Positions 43,040-53,025 are shown, numbered from the stretch's first letter. The stretch: 60,313 nt of DNA from Bacteroidota bacterium (GCA_013376995.1 JACAAZ010000020.1:1-60313); one strand, 5' to 3'. Numbers and translations: made by a program. Notes: generated from the sequence alone by a model not told the origin.

Positions 43040-44461
43040 ATGGAATTATCAGACGAGTCAGAAGATTTCCGCGACAGGTTATCTACAATTAGTGAACAAG
43101 GTGACAGGGTATGGGTATATCCCAAAAAGCCTAAAGGAAGGTTGTACAAACGGAGAATATGGTTCTCATATTCTTTACTCCTTCTGTTTTTTGCAGGGCC
43201 TTTCATTAAGATAAAAGGGGACCCTATTTTACTCCTTAATATTATTGAGCGAAAGTTCATCATATTTGGCATAATATTTTGGCCACAGGATTTTTACCTG
43301 TTGGTTCTTTCCATGATTTTTCTGATCGTATTTATTGTCCTATTTACAGTAATATATGGTCGATTGTTTTGTGGATGGGTTTGTCCGCAAACCGTTTTTA
43401 TGGAGTTTGTTTATCGCCAGGTTGAGTACCTGATTGAAGGAAATAACAACAAACAGCGTAAACTTGACAACCAGCCCTGGGACTTTGAAAAAATCTGGAA
43501 AAAGAGTGCAAAACACTTGGTTTTTCTAGCCTTCTCACTAATAACAATCTGCACCTTTGTTGCTTACATATTTGGTGTTGATGAACTTGGCCAGATGGTT
43601 GCAAATCATTTTACAACCAGCAGGGTATTGATGTTTGTAATGATTGGATTAACCGGAGCGCATTATTTCATATTTGCAAAATTCAGGGAACAGGTTTGTA
43701 TCATTGCCTGTCCCTATGGCCGTTTGCAAGGTGTACTACTCGACAGGAATTCAATTCAGGTGAGCTATGATTATAAAAGGGGAGAACCCAGGGGGAAACA
43801 CAACCCACTTGAAAATCGTGAGACATCAGGCAAGGGAGATTGCATTGAATGCGGAAGTTGTGAAGTTGTTTGCCCTACCGGGATTGACATACGTAACGGA
43901 TCCCAGTTGGAATGCATTAATTGCACAGCCTGCATGGATGCCTGTGATGCAGTGATGACTCGCATTAACCGGCCTAAAGGATTGATCCGTTACGCCTCAG
44001 AGCGGACCATATCGGAAGGAACTCACCTTAAGTTCAATGGAAGAGTAATGTTTTACACAGTTGTGCTTACAGGGCTTTTGGGTTTGATAGCATATCTGTT
44101 TACAATCAGAACTGAGGTTGAAACTACAATTCTTAGAGTACAGGGATCTTTATTCCAGGAGTATGATTCACTTCATATTTCGAACATTTATGTGATCCAG
44201 GTAGTGAATAAGACGCGCAAAGAATTGCCAATCAATGTTATTCTTGAAGAGCCAAATGGCGAAATCAAGATGATGGGAAATACACTTCTTGTAAAGAAAG
44301 GTGAGATGGGAGAGGCCAATTTCCTGGTAGTGTTGCCAAAAGCGGAATTAAAATCATCACAAACCAAGATAGAGTTCAAAATTGTAAGCGGGGAAAAGGA
44401 GATTGAAGAAGTTGAATCTACTTTCAATGGCCCACTTGAACTAAATAAGAAACACCAATAA
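43040..44461 (+). CDS. ccoG: CcoG cytochrome c oxidase accessory polyferredoxin
   Basis: The 473-residue protein has several membrane helices, a CGWVCPQT motif near residue 112, and two 4Fe-4S ferredoxin motifs at about 266-310 (CIECGSCEVVCP, CINCTACMDAC). A C-terminal Ig-like domain follows. CcoG is thought to reduce Cu(II) for the cbb3 oxidase. ccoH begins 11 bp after it. Confidence 0.93.
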   Translation: MELSDESEDFRDRLSTISEQGDRVWVYPKKPKGRLYKRRIWFSYSLLLLFFAGPFIKIKGDPILLLNIIERKFIIFGIIFWPQDFYLLVLSMIFLIVFIVLFTVIYGRLFCGWVCPQTVFMEFVYRQVEYLIEGNNNKQRKLDNQPWDFEKIWKKSAKHLVFLAFSLITICTFVAYIFGVDELGQMVANHFTTSRVLMFVMIGLTGAHYFIFAKFREQVCIIACPYGRLQGVLLDRNSIQVSYDYKRGEPRGKHNPLENRETSGKGDCIECGSCEVVCPTGIDIRNGSQLECINCTACMDACDAVMTRINRPKGLIRYASERTISEGTHLKFNGRVMFYTVVLTGLLGLIAYLFTIRTEVETTILRVQGSLFQEYDSLHISNIYVIQVVNKTRKELPINVILEEPNGEIKMMGNTLLVKKGEMGEANFLVVLPKAELKSSQTKIEFKIVSGEKEIEEVESTFNGPLELNKKHQ

Positions 44462-44472
44462 AAGATCTATTT

Positions 44473-44919
44473 ATGAAATTTAACTGGGGACACGGGATTT
44501 TTATTTTCATCGTAGTTTTCCTGCTGAGTATGAGTTTTGTAGTCTACAAAGCCTTCCAGGAAAAGAATGCTTTGGTGGAAGACGAGTATTATCCCAAAGG
44601 ACTTGAATACCAGAAGCAGATCGACAGAATCGCCAATGCTGATTCAATGAGCGAAAAAATTACCATTGGTGAGAAAAACGGGACTGTGTTATTAACCTAT
44701 CCTGCTATTTTCAGGAATAAGTCTTGTGAGGGGATAGTATACTTTTACAGGCCATCTGATGATGCAGGTGATCTAAAACTGGCAATGGTTATTGACAATA
44801 CATTGCAACAGAAAGTAGAAGAGAATAAGCTTCTTTCAGGAAAATACACAGTCAAAATGAATTGGAAGTTGGATGGAAAGGAATATTATCACGAGGAGTC
44901 CCTTTTGATCAGCCATTAG
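44473..44919 (+). CDS. ccoH: CcoH/FixH family protein
   Basis: This 148-residue protein has one N-terminal membrane helix (about 6-27), followed by the FixH pattern with EDEYYPKGLEYQKQID and a beta-sandwich. FixH/CcoH supports assembly of the cbb3 complex. It is closely spaced after ccoG. Confidence 0.88.
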   Translation: MKFNWGHGIFIFIVVFLLSMSFVVYKAFQEKNALVEDEYYPKGLEYQKQIDRIANADSMSEKITIGEKNGTVLLTYPAIFRNKSCEGIVYFYRPSDDAGDLKLAMVIDNTLQQKVEENKLLSGKYTVKMNWKLDGKEYYHEESLLISH

Positions 44920-44954
44920 TATTTTCGTTATTTCAATAACCTATTTGTCAGGCT

Positions 44955-45671
44955 ATGTTTCTTTGGACGGCATTTATACTTGGATTGTTTGGAAGTCTCC
45001 ATTGTGCGGGAATGTGCGGGCCTATTGCCCTGGCTCTGCCCCTGAACAGGATCAGTTGGGTAAACAGGGCAGGGGGGCTGTTGCTTTATAACATTGGCAG
45101 GATTTTCACCTATGTTCTTTTAGGCGCTTTTTTTGGCCTACTTGGAAAAGGGATACACCTTGCAGGTTTCCAGTTATGGGCTTCTGTAATCATCGGTTCT
45201 GTTATGATTGCTCTTGTTCTGTTCCCAATGATATTTGGCAGCAGGATTTCTTTTAGTAAGTTATTCAGCGGGTATACCAACAGGTTATTTGGCAGCTTTC
45301 AACGCTTATTCAAGGCAGGTACTTCTTTTTCCTTTCTTACAATAGGTTTATTAAACGGCATCCTTCCCTGCGGGCTTGTTTATGTTGGAATTGCAGGTGC
45401 AGTGAATTCGGGAGATGTAAAAAATGCGATGATTTTTATGGCATTATTCGGACTGGGGACTTTCCCTATTATGTTTGCCATTTCGATGATTGGAAATTTC
45501 TTAAGTATCTCAGTGAGAAATATGTTCAGCAAAATAACTCCTTATGTGGTGATCTTGCTGGGAATCCTTTTTATTTTGAGGGGACTTTCCCTGGGAATTC
45601 CTTACGTTAGTCCAAAAGCTGAAGCACTTACTCCTGTGGTAGAAAAAGCACATAAATGCTGTCATAAATAG
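44955..45671 (+). CDS. DsbD_2/TauE-SafE-like membrane protein of the cbb3 locus
   Basis: The 238-residue protein has six or seven membrane helices and the motif HCAGMCG (His16, Cys17, Met20, Cys21) in the first helix, a possible copper site. A C-terminal HKCCHK tail adds further metal-like residues. This family lies after ccoGH in many Bacteroidota and is taken to handle copper or cytochrome assembly. It differs from the TauE/SafE permease at 53845. Confidence 0.8.
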   Translation: MFLWTAFILGLFGSLHCAGMCGPIALALPLNRISWVNRAGGLLLYNIGRIFTYVLLGAFFGLLGKGIHLAGFQLWASVIIGSVMIALVLFPMIFGSRISFSKLFSGYTNRLFGSFQRLFKAGTSFSFLTIGLLNGILPCGLVYVGIAGAVNSGDVKNAMIFMALFGLGTFPIMFAISMIGNFLSISVRNMFSKITPYVVILLGILFILRGLSLGIPYVSPKAEALTPVVEKAHKCCHK

Positions 45672-45701
45672 GAAAAAATGTGAGGAATTCCAGTTTTTCG
45701 G

Positions 45702-45733
45702 TTGCTTCTAGTATCCAATAATCAATACCTTTG
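45702..45733 (+). promoter_or_regulatory. Promoter of the lipoprotein cytochrome c gene
   Basis: TTG at 45702-45704 and TACCTTTG at 45726-45733, 21 bp apart. The ATG is 38 bp downstream. Confidence 0.65.
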
Positions 45734-45770
45734 CACAAAATTTTAACCTTAATTTTAAAATTATTGACTG

Positions 45771-46247
45771 ATGAAAACTCTTAACGTATTTGCACTCGCA
45801 TTTTTAGGCATTTTGAGCCTTTCCATTCTTTCCTCCTGTGGAGGCGGTAAAACCTCCGATCAAAAAGGTGATACCACACAGGTTAGCAAGGCTGCTCCTG
45901 GAGCTCCCAGTGCTGAAGTAATGGCATTAGGTAAAGGCATTTATGATGCAAAATGCAAGGCATGTCATCAACCTACCGGTCTAGGACTGAAACCCGCTTT
46001 TCCTCCATTGGCTGCTTCTGATTATTTGCTTGCAGATAAGAAAAGAGCAGTTGCTCAGGCGCTGAATGGCTCTCAACATGAGATTACTGTAAACGGAGCT
46101 GTTTACAATGCTTTGATGCCACAACAAGTAGGAACGGTTGACTCAGCAGTTGCTGTTATTAATTATGTACTGAACAGTTTTGGTAACACTGGTGGTACTA
46201 TTACAGCTGATGATGTAAAGGATGTTGTGATTGATAAGCGTAAATAG
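45771..46247 (+). CDS. Lipoprotein monohaem cytochrome c
   Basis: This 158-residue protein has a lipobox ending in LSSC (Cys23) and a class I cytochrome c domain with CKACH (62-66) and the likely axial Met in NALMPQQ. It may be a membrane-anchored electron donor to the cbb3 oxidase. It has its own promoter and ends in a strong terminator. Confidence 0.88.
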   Translation: MKTLNVFALAFLGILSLSILSSCGGGKTSDQKGDTTQVSKAAPGAPSAEVMALGKGIYDAKCKACHQPTGLGLKPAFPPLAASDYLLADKKRAVAQALNGSQHEITVNGAVYNALMPQQVGTVDSAVAVINYVLNSFGNTGGTITADDVKDVVIDKRK

Positions 46248-46275
46248 AACAGTTTATTTGGACTATACATACAAC

Positions 46276-46295
46276 AGGGCACCTTTTGGTGCCCT
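46276..46295 (+). terminator. Intrinsic terminator after the cytochrome c gene
   Basis: Arms AGGGCACC/GGTGCCCT, loop TTTT, then TTGTTTTT. Confidence 0.93.
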
Positions 46296-46405
46296 TTGTT
46301 TTTGCCTGCAACTCATTTTTTTTGTTGTAGCTATTCAATGATTTATGTCATTTTATTCTATGAGCAATCGCAGGTTATAAGTATTTAAGTAACTAAATAA
46401 TTAAA

Positions 46406-46413
46406 TATATTTG
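46406..46413 (+). promoter_or_regulatory. Putative -7 box in the 46248-46613 gap
   Basis: TATATTTG fits the -7 consensus; no good -33 is seen. It lies 29 bp before a possible small gene and about 200 bp before the multihaem gene. The rest of this 366-bp gap holds the terminator at 46276 and AT-rich sequence. Confidence 0.3.
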
Positions 46414-46441
46414 TTTAAAGAGATTTGGTAAAATACTGAAG

Positions 46442-46579
46442 ATGTTATTATTGCAAAAGGTGTATGAAGTTGATGACTTCCCGATTTACTTTCATTTTTT
46501 GAATAACATCTCTCAGAACAAGGAAAAAAACTCCGGAATTCCCGGACAGATTGGAAAACTTCACCAAATTCTGAAATAG
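46442..46579 (+). CDS. Possible 45-residue protein
   Basis: An ATG-initiated frame of 45 codons (starting MLLLQKVYEVDDFP, ending LHQILK) fills most of the space between a -7 box and the multihaem gene. It has no known domain, and its composition is ordinary for coding sequence. It could equally be a leader or chance. Confidence 0.25.
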   Translation: MLLLQKVYEVDDFPIYFHFLNNISQNKEKNSGIPGQIGKLHQILK

Positions 46580-46613
46580 AGATTCTATTGTAATCCCAAA
46601 CTATGTATCTCCT

Positions 46614-49600
46614 ATGAAACGTATGCTCTCATTACTTCTTTTTATCCTGATTATTCCTTCAATTTTCTCTGCTTCTTCACATGTTGGTAAAAAAGCCCCG
46701 ACAACTGAAAACTATATTGTTATTGGCTGGAATGAACTTGGAATGCATTGTGCCAATAAGTTTTTTGATAATATGTGCATCCTCCCGCCCTATAATAACC
46801 ACCTGGCACAAATTATTAAAGTTGGTTCTCCAACTCAATTACCTGAAGTAATGGGGGCAAGCAGCGGATTTTCCGTTACCTACGAAATTCCCGGAGATAC
46901 CTATTCGGTTGGTAAAACCAATTTCTGGTCATTTGCACTGCAGTTATTTGGTGTGAATCTTCCTGATAATATCGGGTTGACTGGCAATGGTCTTACCGGG
47001 ACCATGACTGATACAAATAACTATTATCTTGCAACGGGGATCCCTATTACACCTTATACCGACAACAACTTCCTTACTGAAAACCCTTTCCAGCTAACAT
47101 TACTGAAAGCATTTAATGCCAGCAACCAACTTATCGCTACTACTCAATCAGTTATTCCTGTATCAAATGAGATTAACTGTGTTAGTTCCGGTTGTCATAC
47201 CAGTGAAATGGATATTTTACAGCACCATGAAAATGTAAGTGGGTTCAATATTAATAATCGTCCAATATTTTGTGCAACCTGCCATGCAGATCCTGTTTTG
47301 GGGATGCCAGGTAATGGAACTGCACCGAAATTTTCACAGGTCATTCACGAGAAGCATGGTGAATTCATATCCACAGATTGCTATAAATGTCATCCAGGAC
47401 CAAACACCCAATGTTTCCGCGATACCATGCATGCTGCAGGCTTGACCTGCGTTAATTGTCATGGGAATGTATTTAATGTTGGTAAGACTGTTGAAAATGG
47501 CCGCACTCCCTGGCTTCAGGAACCTTCTTGTGGGGCAGCAGCTTGTCATGGTGATAATTTTGCTGAGAACCCGGGTAAGTTGTTTCGTGAGTCCAAAGGG
47601 CATGGCAACCTTTTTTGCAGTGCCTGTCATAATTCACCGCACGCTATTGTGCCTACCAATAAAGCGGAGGATAACCTGCAGAATATCACGCTGCAGGGAT
47701 TCAGCGGAACTTTGCGGAAATGCAGTGTTTGCCATGGTTATACACCTACAGCTCCAGGTCCCCATGGATTATCCGGGAATACTGTGCCATTGTCTGGTTC
47801 TTACATTATTCCCAGTACAACCTATCCGACAATTGCATCCGCCTTTGCAGATCTGAATACCAATGGATTAACAAGTTCTGTGACTTTCCTTATTGATGCA
47901 GGATATACTGAAAATGCTCTTGGGTTAACCTTAACAGTACCAGAGGCAAACTCAACCAAAACAATTACTTTCAAGAAAAATCCTTCCCAATTAGGTGTTA
48001 ATCCTAAACTGATTGTCAATACCGGGACTTCGGCGGTAACTGATGCCGGTATAATTATCGCAGGGACGGATTATGTTACTTTTGAAAGCCTTGATATTGA
48101 TGCTTCTGCCCAGAGTACAATTGAATGGGGGTATGCATTGTTGAAAAGGAGGGGGGCTTCACCTTTTGATGGTTGTCAGCATGTTACTATCAAAGGCTGT
48201 TATGTTAGCATGAACAGGACAAATACGAAATCAGTAGGTATTTATTCCGGGAATCATGTAGCAGGTTCTACGACTTCACTTACACTTCTTTCTGCTTCTG
48301 ATGCATGCAATAACTGTCAATTTGACAATAACACGGTTTCAGGTGCATACACTGGAATTTCCCTGAATGGTTTCTCCTCTTCAGCACCTTATACATTTTT
48401 TGATCACTCCAATGAGATCGGGCAATTTGGGAAAAATAGTGTCCTGAATTTTGGCGGTTCCAATGTTGCTGCTTATGGAATTTATGTTGCATCCCAGGAC
48501 CAGGTGAAAATCATGAATGATTCTGTGGTGAGTGGTGCAGGATCCACAAACAGGCTGGCAGGAATTGCCCTTTCCGGGAGCACAGGTTCCAGTGCCGACA
48601 TTTCGGGTAATTACGTTATGGTTGCAAGCAGCGCTACTACTAATCAGAATGTCTATGGTATTTGGAATAATTACGGCAGCACACCTTCCGCAAATGCCAT
48701 AAGAATACACAATAACCGGATCCAGAGTTATACATCCACACATACATCAAGCGGTCCCTTGTATGGAATCCTGAATAGCGCATCCGCTGATTCAGTCCTG
48801 ATCTATGATAATGTTATCTCGGGCTCAAGTCTTTCAGGAACCGGAACGCAGTATGGCATTCGTTCAGATGCTAGCGGTAATGAGACGAGTATATATAATA
48901 ATATTATTCATGATTTGGTTAATACCGGTTCCGGTGGAATGATCCCGGTTTATACAGCTCTGTTTGGTACGGCTAATGTTTACTCAAACCAGATATATAA
49001 CTGTACTGCAAATGGGGGATCTGTTTATGGTATTTATTCCCTGACAGGAACCAACACATGGAATGTATACAGAAACAGCCTGCATGGCCTTGTGTCGAAT
49101 ACCGGGACTACAGCAAGCTGCCTGGTATATGGAGTATATAACAATGGAGCTGCTATAGCTGAAATTTATAATAATTTCATCTCAGAACTCTATACTCCTA
49201 AGGCTACTGCCAGCCCTGCAATCTGTGGACTATACCTCACAGGTGGATCGACCAATAATGCCTATTTTAACACGATTTACCTGAATGCAACAAGTACAGG
49301 TGCAACCTTTGGATCAGCAGCTATATATGCTGGAACCACTGCTACAGTTGACATGAGGGATAACATTGCAGTTAATATTTCTGTACCAGGCAACAGCGGA
49401 CTGACCGTGTCATACAGGAGAGCAGATAATAATCTTTCTACTTATGCAAATGGATCTAACAATAATGATTTTTATTCGGGAACACCTGGTCCTAAAAACC
49501 TGATTTACTTTGATGGAACTCCATATGTCAATCTTGCTGATTTACAGGCTCTTGTATCACCAAGGGATAATGTCTCCTTCAGTGAAATCCCTCCATTTGT

Positions 49601-50387
49601 GAATGTATCAACTCCACCTTTTAACCTACACATCCAATCAGCAATCAATACACTTTGTGAAAGTGGTGCAGTTTCAGTTAGCCTGCCTACAATCAATAAT
49701 GATTTGGATGGAGATTCCCGTTATCCAAATGCCGGGTACCCGGATAATATATTTCATCCTGCTACAGGACCTGATGTTGGTGCAGACGAATTTGCGGGTG
49801 GTGTTATTCCCCCGATGAGGACTCTAAACCTTACACTATTCCTGGAAAGCCTTTATTCAGGAGCCGCTGGGATGAACCAGGCAAGAGACTTGAATGGTCC
49901 CAGGTTCGGGGCAGGTATAGCAGACCAGATAACTGTTGAGCTTCACAATGCGCAGGCATACCAGGTAATAGAATACACGGCCCCCAATATCAACCTGGGA
50001 ACTGACGGCCATGCCAATGTTCCTGTTCCGATGATATACAGCGGCAATTACTACATTACTATCCGCCATAGGAACAGTCTTGAGACAACATCTGCTACTG
50101 CCATCTCATTCTCAACTAATACTATAACCTATAATTTTGACTTTCAGCAGATGGCTTATGGCAATAATGTTAAGTTCATAAATACCCATTATTGTATTTT
50201 TACCGGTGATGTTAACCAGGATGGCATTATCAATTCATCAGATATGCTGTTGGTACAAAGCCTGGGTTCCATCTTCGGGACAGGATATGTTCATGAAGAT
50301 ATCAATGGAGATGGACTTGTTGATTTCTGGGATATGCTGTTGCTGGATAATAATATGGCAGCCCTCGTAATGAAGATCGTTCCTTGA
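46614..50387 (+). CDS. Seven-haem exported cytochrome fused to beta-helix and dockerin-like domain
   Basis: The 1257-residue protein has a signal peptide (about 1-20) and an N-terminal domain with GWNELGMHC. Seven haem-binding motifs follow between residues 189 and 374: five CxxCH (220, 256, 279, 335, 370) and two CX4CH (189 and 306). A long right-handed beta-helix with Asn-rich turns extends from about 390 to 1080. The end carries two EF-hand-like repeats (GDVNQDGIINSSD and EDINGDGLVDFWD), as in type I dockerins. No typical T9SS sorting domain is seen. It is probably periplasmic or on the surface, carrying electrons or binding a polymer. The exact role is unknown. Confidence 0.82.
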   Translation: MKRMLSLLLFILIIPSIFSASSHVGKKAPTTENYIVIGWNELGMHCANKFFDNMCILPPYNNHLAQIIKVGSPTQLPEVMGASSGFSVTYEIPGDTYSVGKTNFWSFALQLFGVNLPDNIGLTGNGLTGTMTDTNNYYLATGIPITPYTDNNFLTENPFQLTLLKAFNASNQLIATTQSVIPVSNEINCVSSGCHTSEMDILQHHENVSGFNINNRPIFCATCHADPVLGMPGNGTAPKFSQVIHEKHGEFISTDCYKCHPGPNTQCFRDTMHAAGLTCVNCHGNVFNVGKTVENGRTPWLQEPSCGAAACHGDNFAENPGKLFRESKGHGNLFCSACHNSPHAIVPTNKAEDNLQNITLQGFSGTLRKCSVCHGYTPTAPGPHGLSGNTVPLSGSYIIPSTTYPTIASAFADLNTNGLTSSVTFLIDAGYTENALGLTLTVPEANSTKTITFKKNPSQLGVNPKLIVNTGTSAVTDAGIIIAGTDYVTFESLDIDASAQSTIEWGYALLKRRGASPFDGCQHVTIKGCYVSMNRTNTKSVGIYSGNHVAGSTTSLTLLSASDACNNCQFDNNTVSGAYTGISLNGFSSSAPYTFFDHSNEIGQFGKNSVLNFGGSNVAAYGIYVASQDQVKIMNDSVVSGAGSTNRLAGIALSGSTGSSADISGNYVMVASSATTNQNVYGIWNNYGSTPSANAIRIHNNRIQSYTSTHTSSGPLYGILNSASADSVLIYDNVISGSSLSGTGTQYGIRSDASGNETSIYNNIIHDLVNTGSGGMIPVYTALFGTANVYSNQIYNCTANGGSVYGIYSLTGTNTWNVYRNSLHGLVSNTGTTASCLVYGVYNNGAAIAEIYNNFISELYTPKATASPAICGLYLTGGSTNNAYFNTIYLNATSTGATFGSAAIYAGTTATVDMRDNIAVNISVPGNSGLTVSYRRADNNLSTYANGSNNNDFYSGTPGPKNLIYFDGTPYVNLADLQALVSPRDNVSFSEIPPFVNVSTPPFNLHIQSAINTLCESGAVSVSLPTINNDLDGDSRYPNAGYPDNIFHPATGPDVGADEFAGGVIPPMRTLNLTLFLESLYSGAAGMNQARDLNGPRFGAGIADQITVELHNAQAYQVIEYTAPNINLGTDGHANVPVPMIYSGNYYITIRHRNSLETTSATAISFSTNTITYNFDFQQMAYGNNVKFINTHYCIFTGDVNQDGIINSSDMLLVQSLGSIFGTGYVHEDINGDGLVDFWDMLLLDNNMAALVMKIVP

Positions 50388-50419
50388 TAATTTGTTTTGG
50401 TTCGAATCTGGTTGAGATG

Positions 50420-51127
50420 CTAACCAACCTCACTGATTCGCATTAACCTGGGGACATCGAGGAGATGAATAGATTTTCCTGTAATCTCAATGAGGCCGTC
50501 ATCTTTTAGTTCTTTCATTAAGCGGATAACGCTCTCGGTAGACATACCGGTCAATTCACCCAGGTCATTTCTTGAGAGTGGCAGGTCGAATTTCAGGCTT
50601 TTAAAGATGCGGCCCGAGAGGCAGATAAGTATGTCGGAAAGCCTGCCGTGCAGATGCTTTTGGGTAAGGCAGAAAAACCTTGCATAGGTTTGAGCCATAT
50701 TCTCGTTCATGATGGTAAGCATCCTGAAGGCAAAAGAAGCATTCTGAAGCATCAGTTGCTTGAAAATATTGATGTCAATGATTTTTACCACTGATTCAAC
50801 ATAGGTAACAACAGAATATAAGTAGGTATTGTTGCCCTCAAAGATAGATGGAAGGCCAATGATATGTCCTGAAGGGGTTATGGTTAGTATAAGGTTCTTT
50901 GGGTTACCTTCAAGAAAGACCTTAACCAGACCGGTCTCGAGGTACATTATGTTGGATGCAAATGACCCCTGCTTGCAAATGGTTTCTCCTTTCTTGAAAG
51001 TAATGGTCACTGAATTGGCATTCATGAACTCAACCTCATCTTCTGTTAAAGGTGAAAAGCAAGGTGAATCATAAACCTGGGTGGCACAAGTACTTACAGG
51101 GAGAATTTCAGGATCATTTTCAACCAT
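50420..51127 (-). CDS. Crp/Fnr-family transcription regulator
   Basis: I use the ATG at 51127; an upstream ATG at 51160 adds eleven residues. The protein (about 235 residues) has an N-terminal cyclic-nucleotide-binding-type barrel and a C-terminal winged helix with LSRNDLGELTGMSTESVIRL as the recognition unit. Two Cys near the start (STCATQVYDSPC) might be redox-sensing but do not make the full Fnr cluster pattern. It is divergent from the sulfide:quinone-type gene and near the cco locus, both possible targets. Confidence 0.88.
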   Translation of the reverse strand: MVENDPEILPVSTCATQVYDSPCFSPLTEDEVEFMNANSVTITFKKGETICKQGSFASNIMYLETGLVKVFLEGNPKNLILTITPSGHIIGLPSIFEGNNTYLYSVVTYVESVVKIIDINIFKQLMLQNASFAFRMLTIMNENMAQTYARFFCLTQKHLHGRLSDILICLSGRIFKSLKFDLPLSRNDLGELTGMSTESVIRLMKELKDDGLIEITGKSIHLLDVPRLMRISEVG

Positions 51128-51353
51128 GACAATAATAATTTCTGTACTGCAAAATAACAATAATATTTCGAACCGAACTGGCAGATATTCTTATGAAACA
51201 CATGAAAAAACTTCGCCTCTATGCCGATTTAATGCAATAATCATGGCCTGGATTGATTTACTTAATACTGGTAGTATCAGATAAGTTTCCATAAGCAAAG
51301 TTTTGGATGAAAAGAATTATGCATTACATTTCACAATCTTATATAGGCAAATA

Positions 51354-52811
51354 ATGGCTAAAGTTGTTGTACTGGGAGCTGGCATTGCAGGCCATACTGC
51401 TGCCCAGATCCTGAAAAGAAAATTGGGACGCAAACATGATGTGGTTGTAGTTAGCCCAAACACGAAATATCAGTGGATACCATCCAACATATGGGTAGGT
51501 ATCGGACAAATGACAGACAAGCAAGTCACATTTGAACTTGGCCCTGTTTACAGGAAACTTGGAATAGAACATATACAGGCAAAAGCAGTAGCATTGTTTC
51601 CAGAAGGAAGTGCTGACAATCCTGGAGCTTTTGTTGAGGTACTCTATACCGGTAAGGAAAAGAACGGCTTGCCGGATAGAATAAAGTACGATTACCTCGT
51701 AAATGCGACCGGGCCCAGGTTGAATTTTGCAGCTACTGAGGGATTGGGCCCAGAAGGTTTCAGTGAATCGGTCTGCACATACCAGCATGCAGGGCATGCC
51801 TGGGAGAAGTTGAAGGAGTCCCTGGCTAAGATGGCAAAAGGTGAGAAACAAAAATTCCTTATTGGAACCGGCCATCCTACTGCCACCTGCCAGGGTGCGG
51901 CATTCGAGTATGCGTTGAATGTTGCATTTGAGATTAACAAGCGCAAACTCAATTCTATGGCTGAGATTACCTGGATTACCAACGAATATGAGGTAGGTGA
52001 TTTTGGAATGGGAGGTGCTTTTATCAAGAAAGGGGGGTATGTTACATCAACGAGAATATTCACAGAATCCATCTTATCAGAATATGGAATACAATGGATC
52101 AAGAGGGCAGGGATTACTAGAGTAGAGGAGGGGAAAGCCTATTACCAAACCCTTGACGGGGAAGAGCATACCCGTGAATTCGATTTTGCAATGCTGATTC
52201 CCGCATTTGCAGGAGCTGGTTTGAAAGCATACAAGGTGGATGGCTCAGAAATCACTTATGAAATGTTTGCGCCCAGCGGTTTCATGAAAGTTGATGCAAA
52301 CTACAAACCGCAAGAGTTTGAGGACTGGTCAGTAGCTGACTGGCCTTCTGTTTACCAATCACCTCTATATGATAATATTTTCGCAGCTGGCATTGCCTTT
52401 GCGCCACCTCATCCCATCTCAAAACCGATGACCAATAAGAACGGGCTTGCCATATTTCCGACACCACCAAGGACAGGTATGCCATCAGGTATTATGGGTA
52501 AAATTGTAGCTTTGAATATCGCTGAAAGAATCCTGAATAACAGTAAAGAATTCAAACATAAAGCTTCAATGGGAAAAATGGGTGCTGCCTGCATTATTTC
52601 TTCCGGGTATGGGATCCGGGATGGAATGGCCGCAACAATGACAGTATTTCCGATTGTGCCTGATTATGAGAAATATCCGGAATGGGGAAGGGAAATTGGA
52701 TATACCATGGGTGAACCCGGGCTTGCCGGTCACTGGATTAAATTGTTACTTCATTTCATGTTTATGTATAAGGCAAAAGCAAAACCTTTTTGGTGGTTAA
52801 TACCTGAATAG
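51354..52811 (+). CDS. sqr: Sulfide:quinone oxidoreductase-like flavoprotein
   Basis: I start at the ATG 51354, directly before the FAD motif VVVLGAGIAG; an upstream TTG adds seventeen residues with no homology. The 485-residue protein has candidate redox Cys141, Cys179 (in GHPTATCQGAA) and one more near residue 418 (GAACIIS). The C-terminus has an amphipathic or hydrophobic membrane anchor (LLLHFMFMYK). It would oxidise sulfide (or polysulfide) and reduce quinone at the membrane. Close relatives include type III SQR and FCSD-like enzymes. Confidence 0.8.
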   Translation: MAKVVVLGAGIAGHTAAQILKRKLGRKHDVVVVSPNTKYQWIPSNIWVGIGQMTDKQVTFELGPVYRKLGIEHIQAKAVALFPEGSADNPGAFVEVLYTGKEKNGLPDRIKYDYLVNATGPRLNFAATEGLGPEGFSESVCTYQHAGHAWEKLKESLAKMAKGEKQKFLIGTGHPTATCQGAAFEYALNVAFEINKRKLNSMAEITWITNEYEVGDFGMGGAFIKKGGYVTSTRIFTESILSEYGIQWIKRAGITRVEEGKAYYQTLDGEEHTREFDFAMLIPAFAGAGLKAYKVDGSEITYEMFAPSGFMKVDANYKPQEFEDWSVADWPSVYQSPLYDNIFAAGIAFAPPHPISKPMTNKNGLAIFPTPPRTGMPSGIMGKIVALNIAERILNNSKEFKHKASMGKMGAACIISSGYGIRDGMAATMTVFPIVPDYEKYPEWGREIGYTMGEPGLAGHWIKLLLHFMFMYKAKAKPFWWLIPE

Positions 52812-52863
52812 CTTAATTACCATTTTTATGTTAAATGATTGTTTCATTGAAAGTTAATTAATT

Positions 52864-53025
52864 ATGATACGTAAAAACTTAGTAAAGGGGTATAAGGATG
52901 AAGCCTATCCTCCAATACCAACCTCTAATACCCGATTCTGGAGGAAATTCTTCCCCTGGCAGGTTATTCGTTTTTTTGTGCTGAACCTAAAAATTATGCG
53001 AATAATTATTGGTGGTCATTCGTAG
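52864..53025 (+). CDS. 53-residue small protein downstream of SQR
   Basis: An ATG frame of 53 codons lies 52 bp after sqr and ends immediately before mobA. It is basic, with KGYKDEAYPPIPTSN, an aromatic FWRKFFPWQVIRFFV segment and a short hydrophobic end. It looks like a small membrane-associated peptide. Its good codon use, and a stop touching the next gene's possible TTG start, support a real gene. No family is known to me. Confidence 0.55.
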   Translation: MIRKNLVKGYKDEAYPPIPTSNTRFWRKFFPWQVIRFFVLNLKIMRIIIGGHS

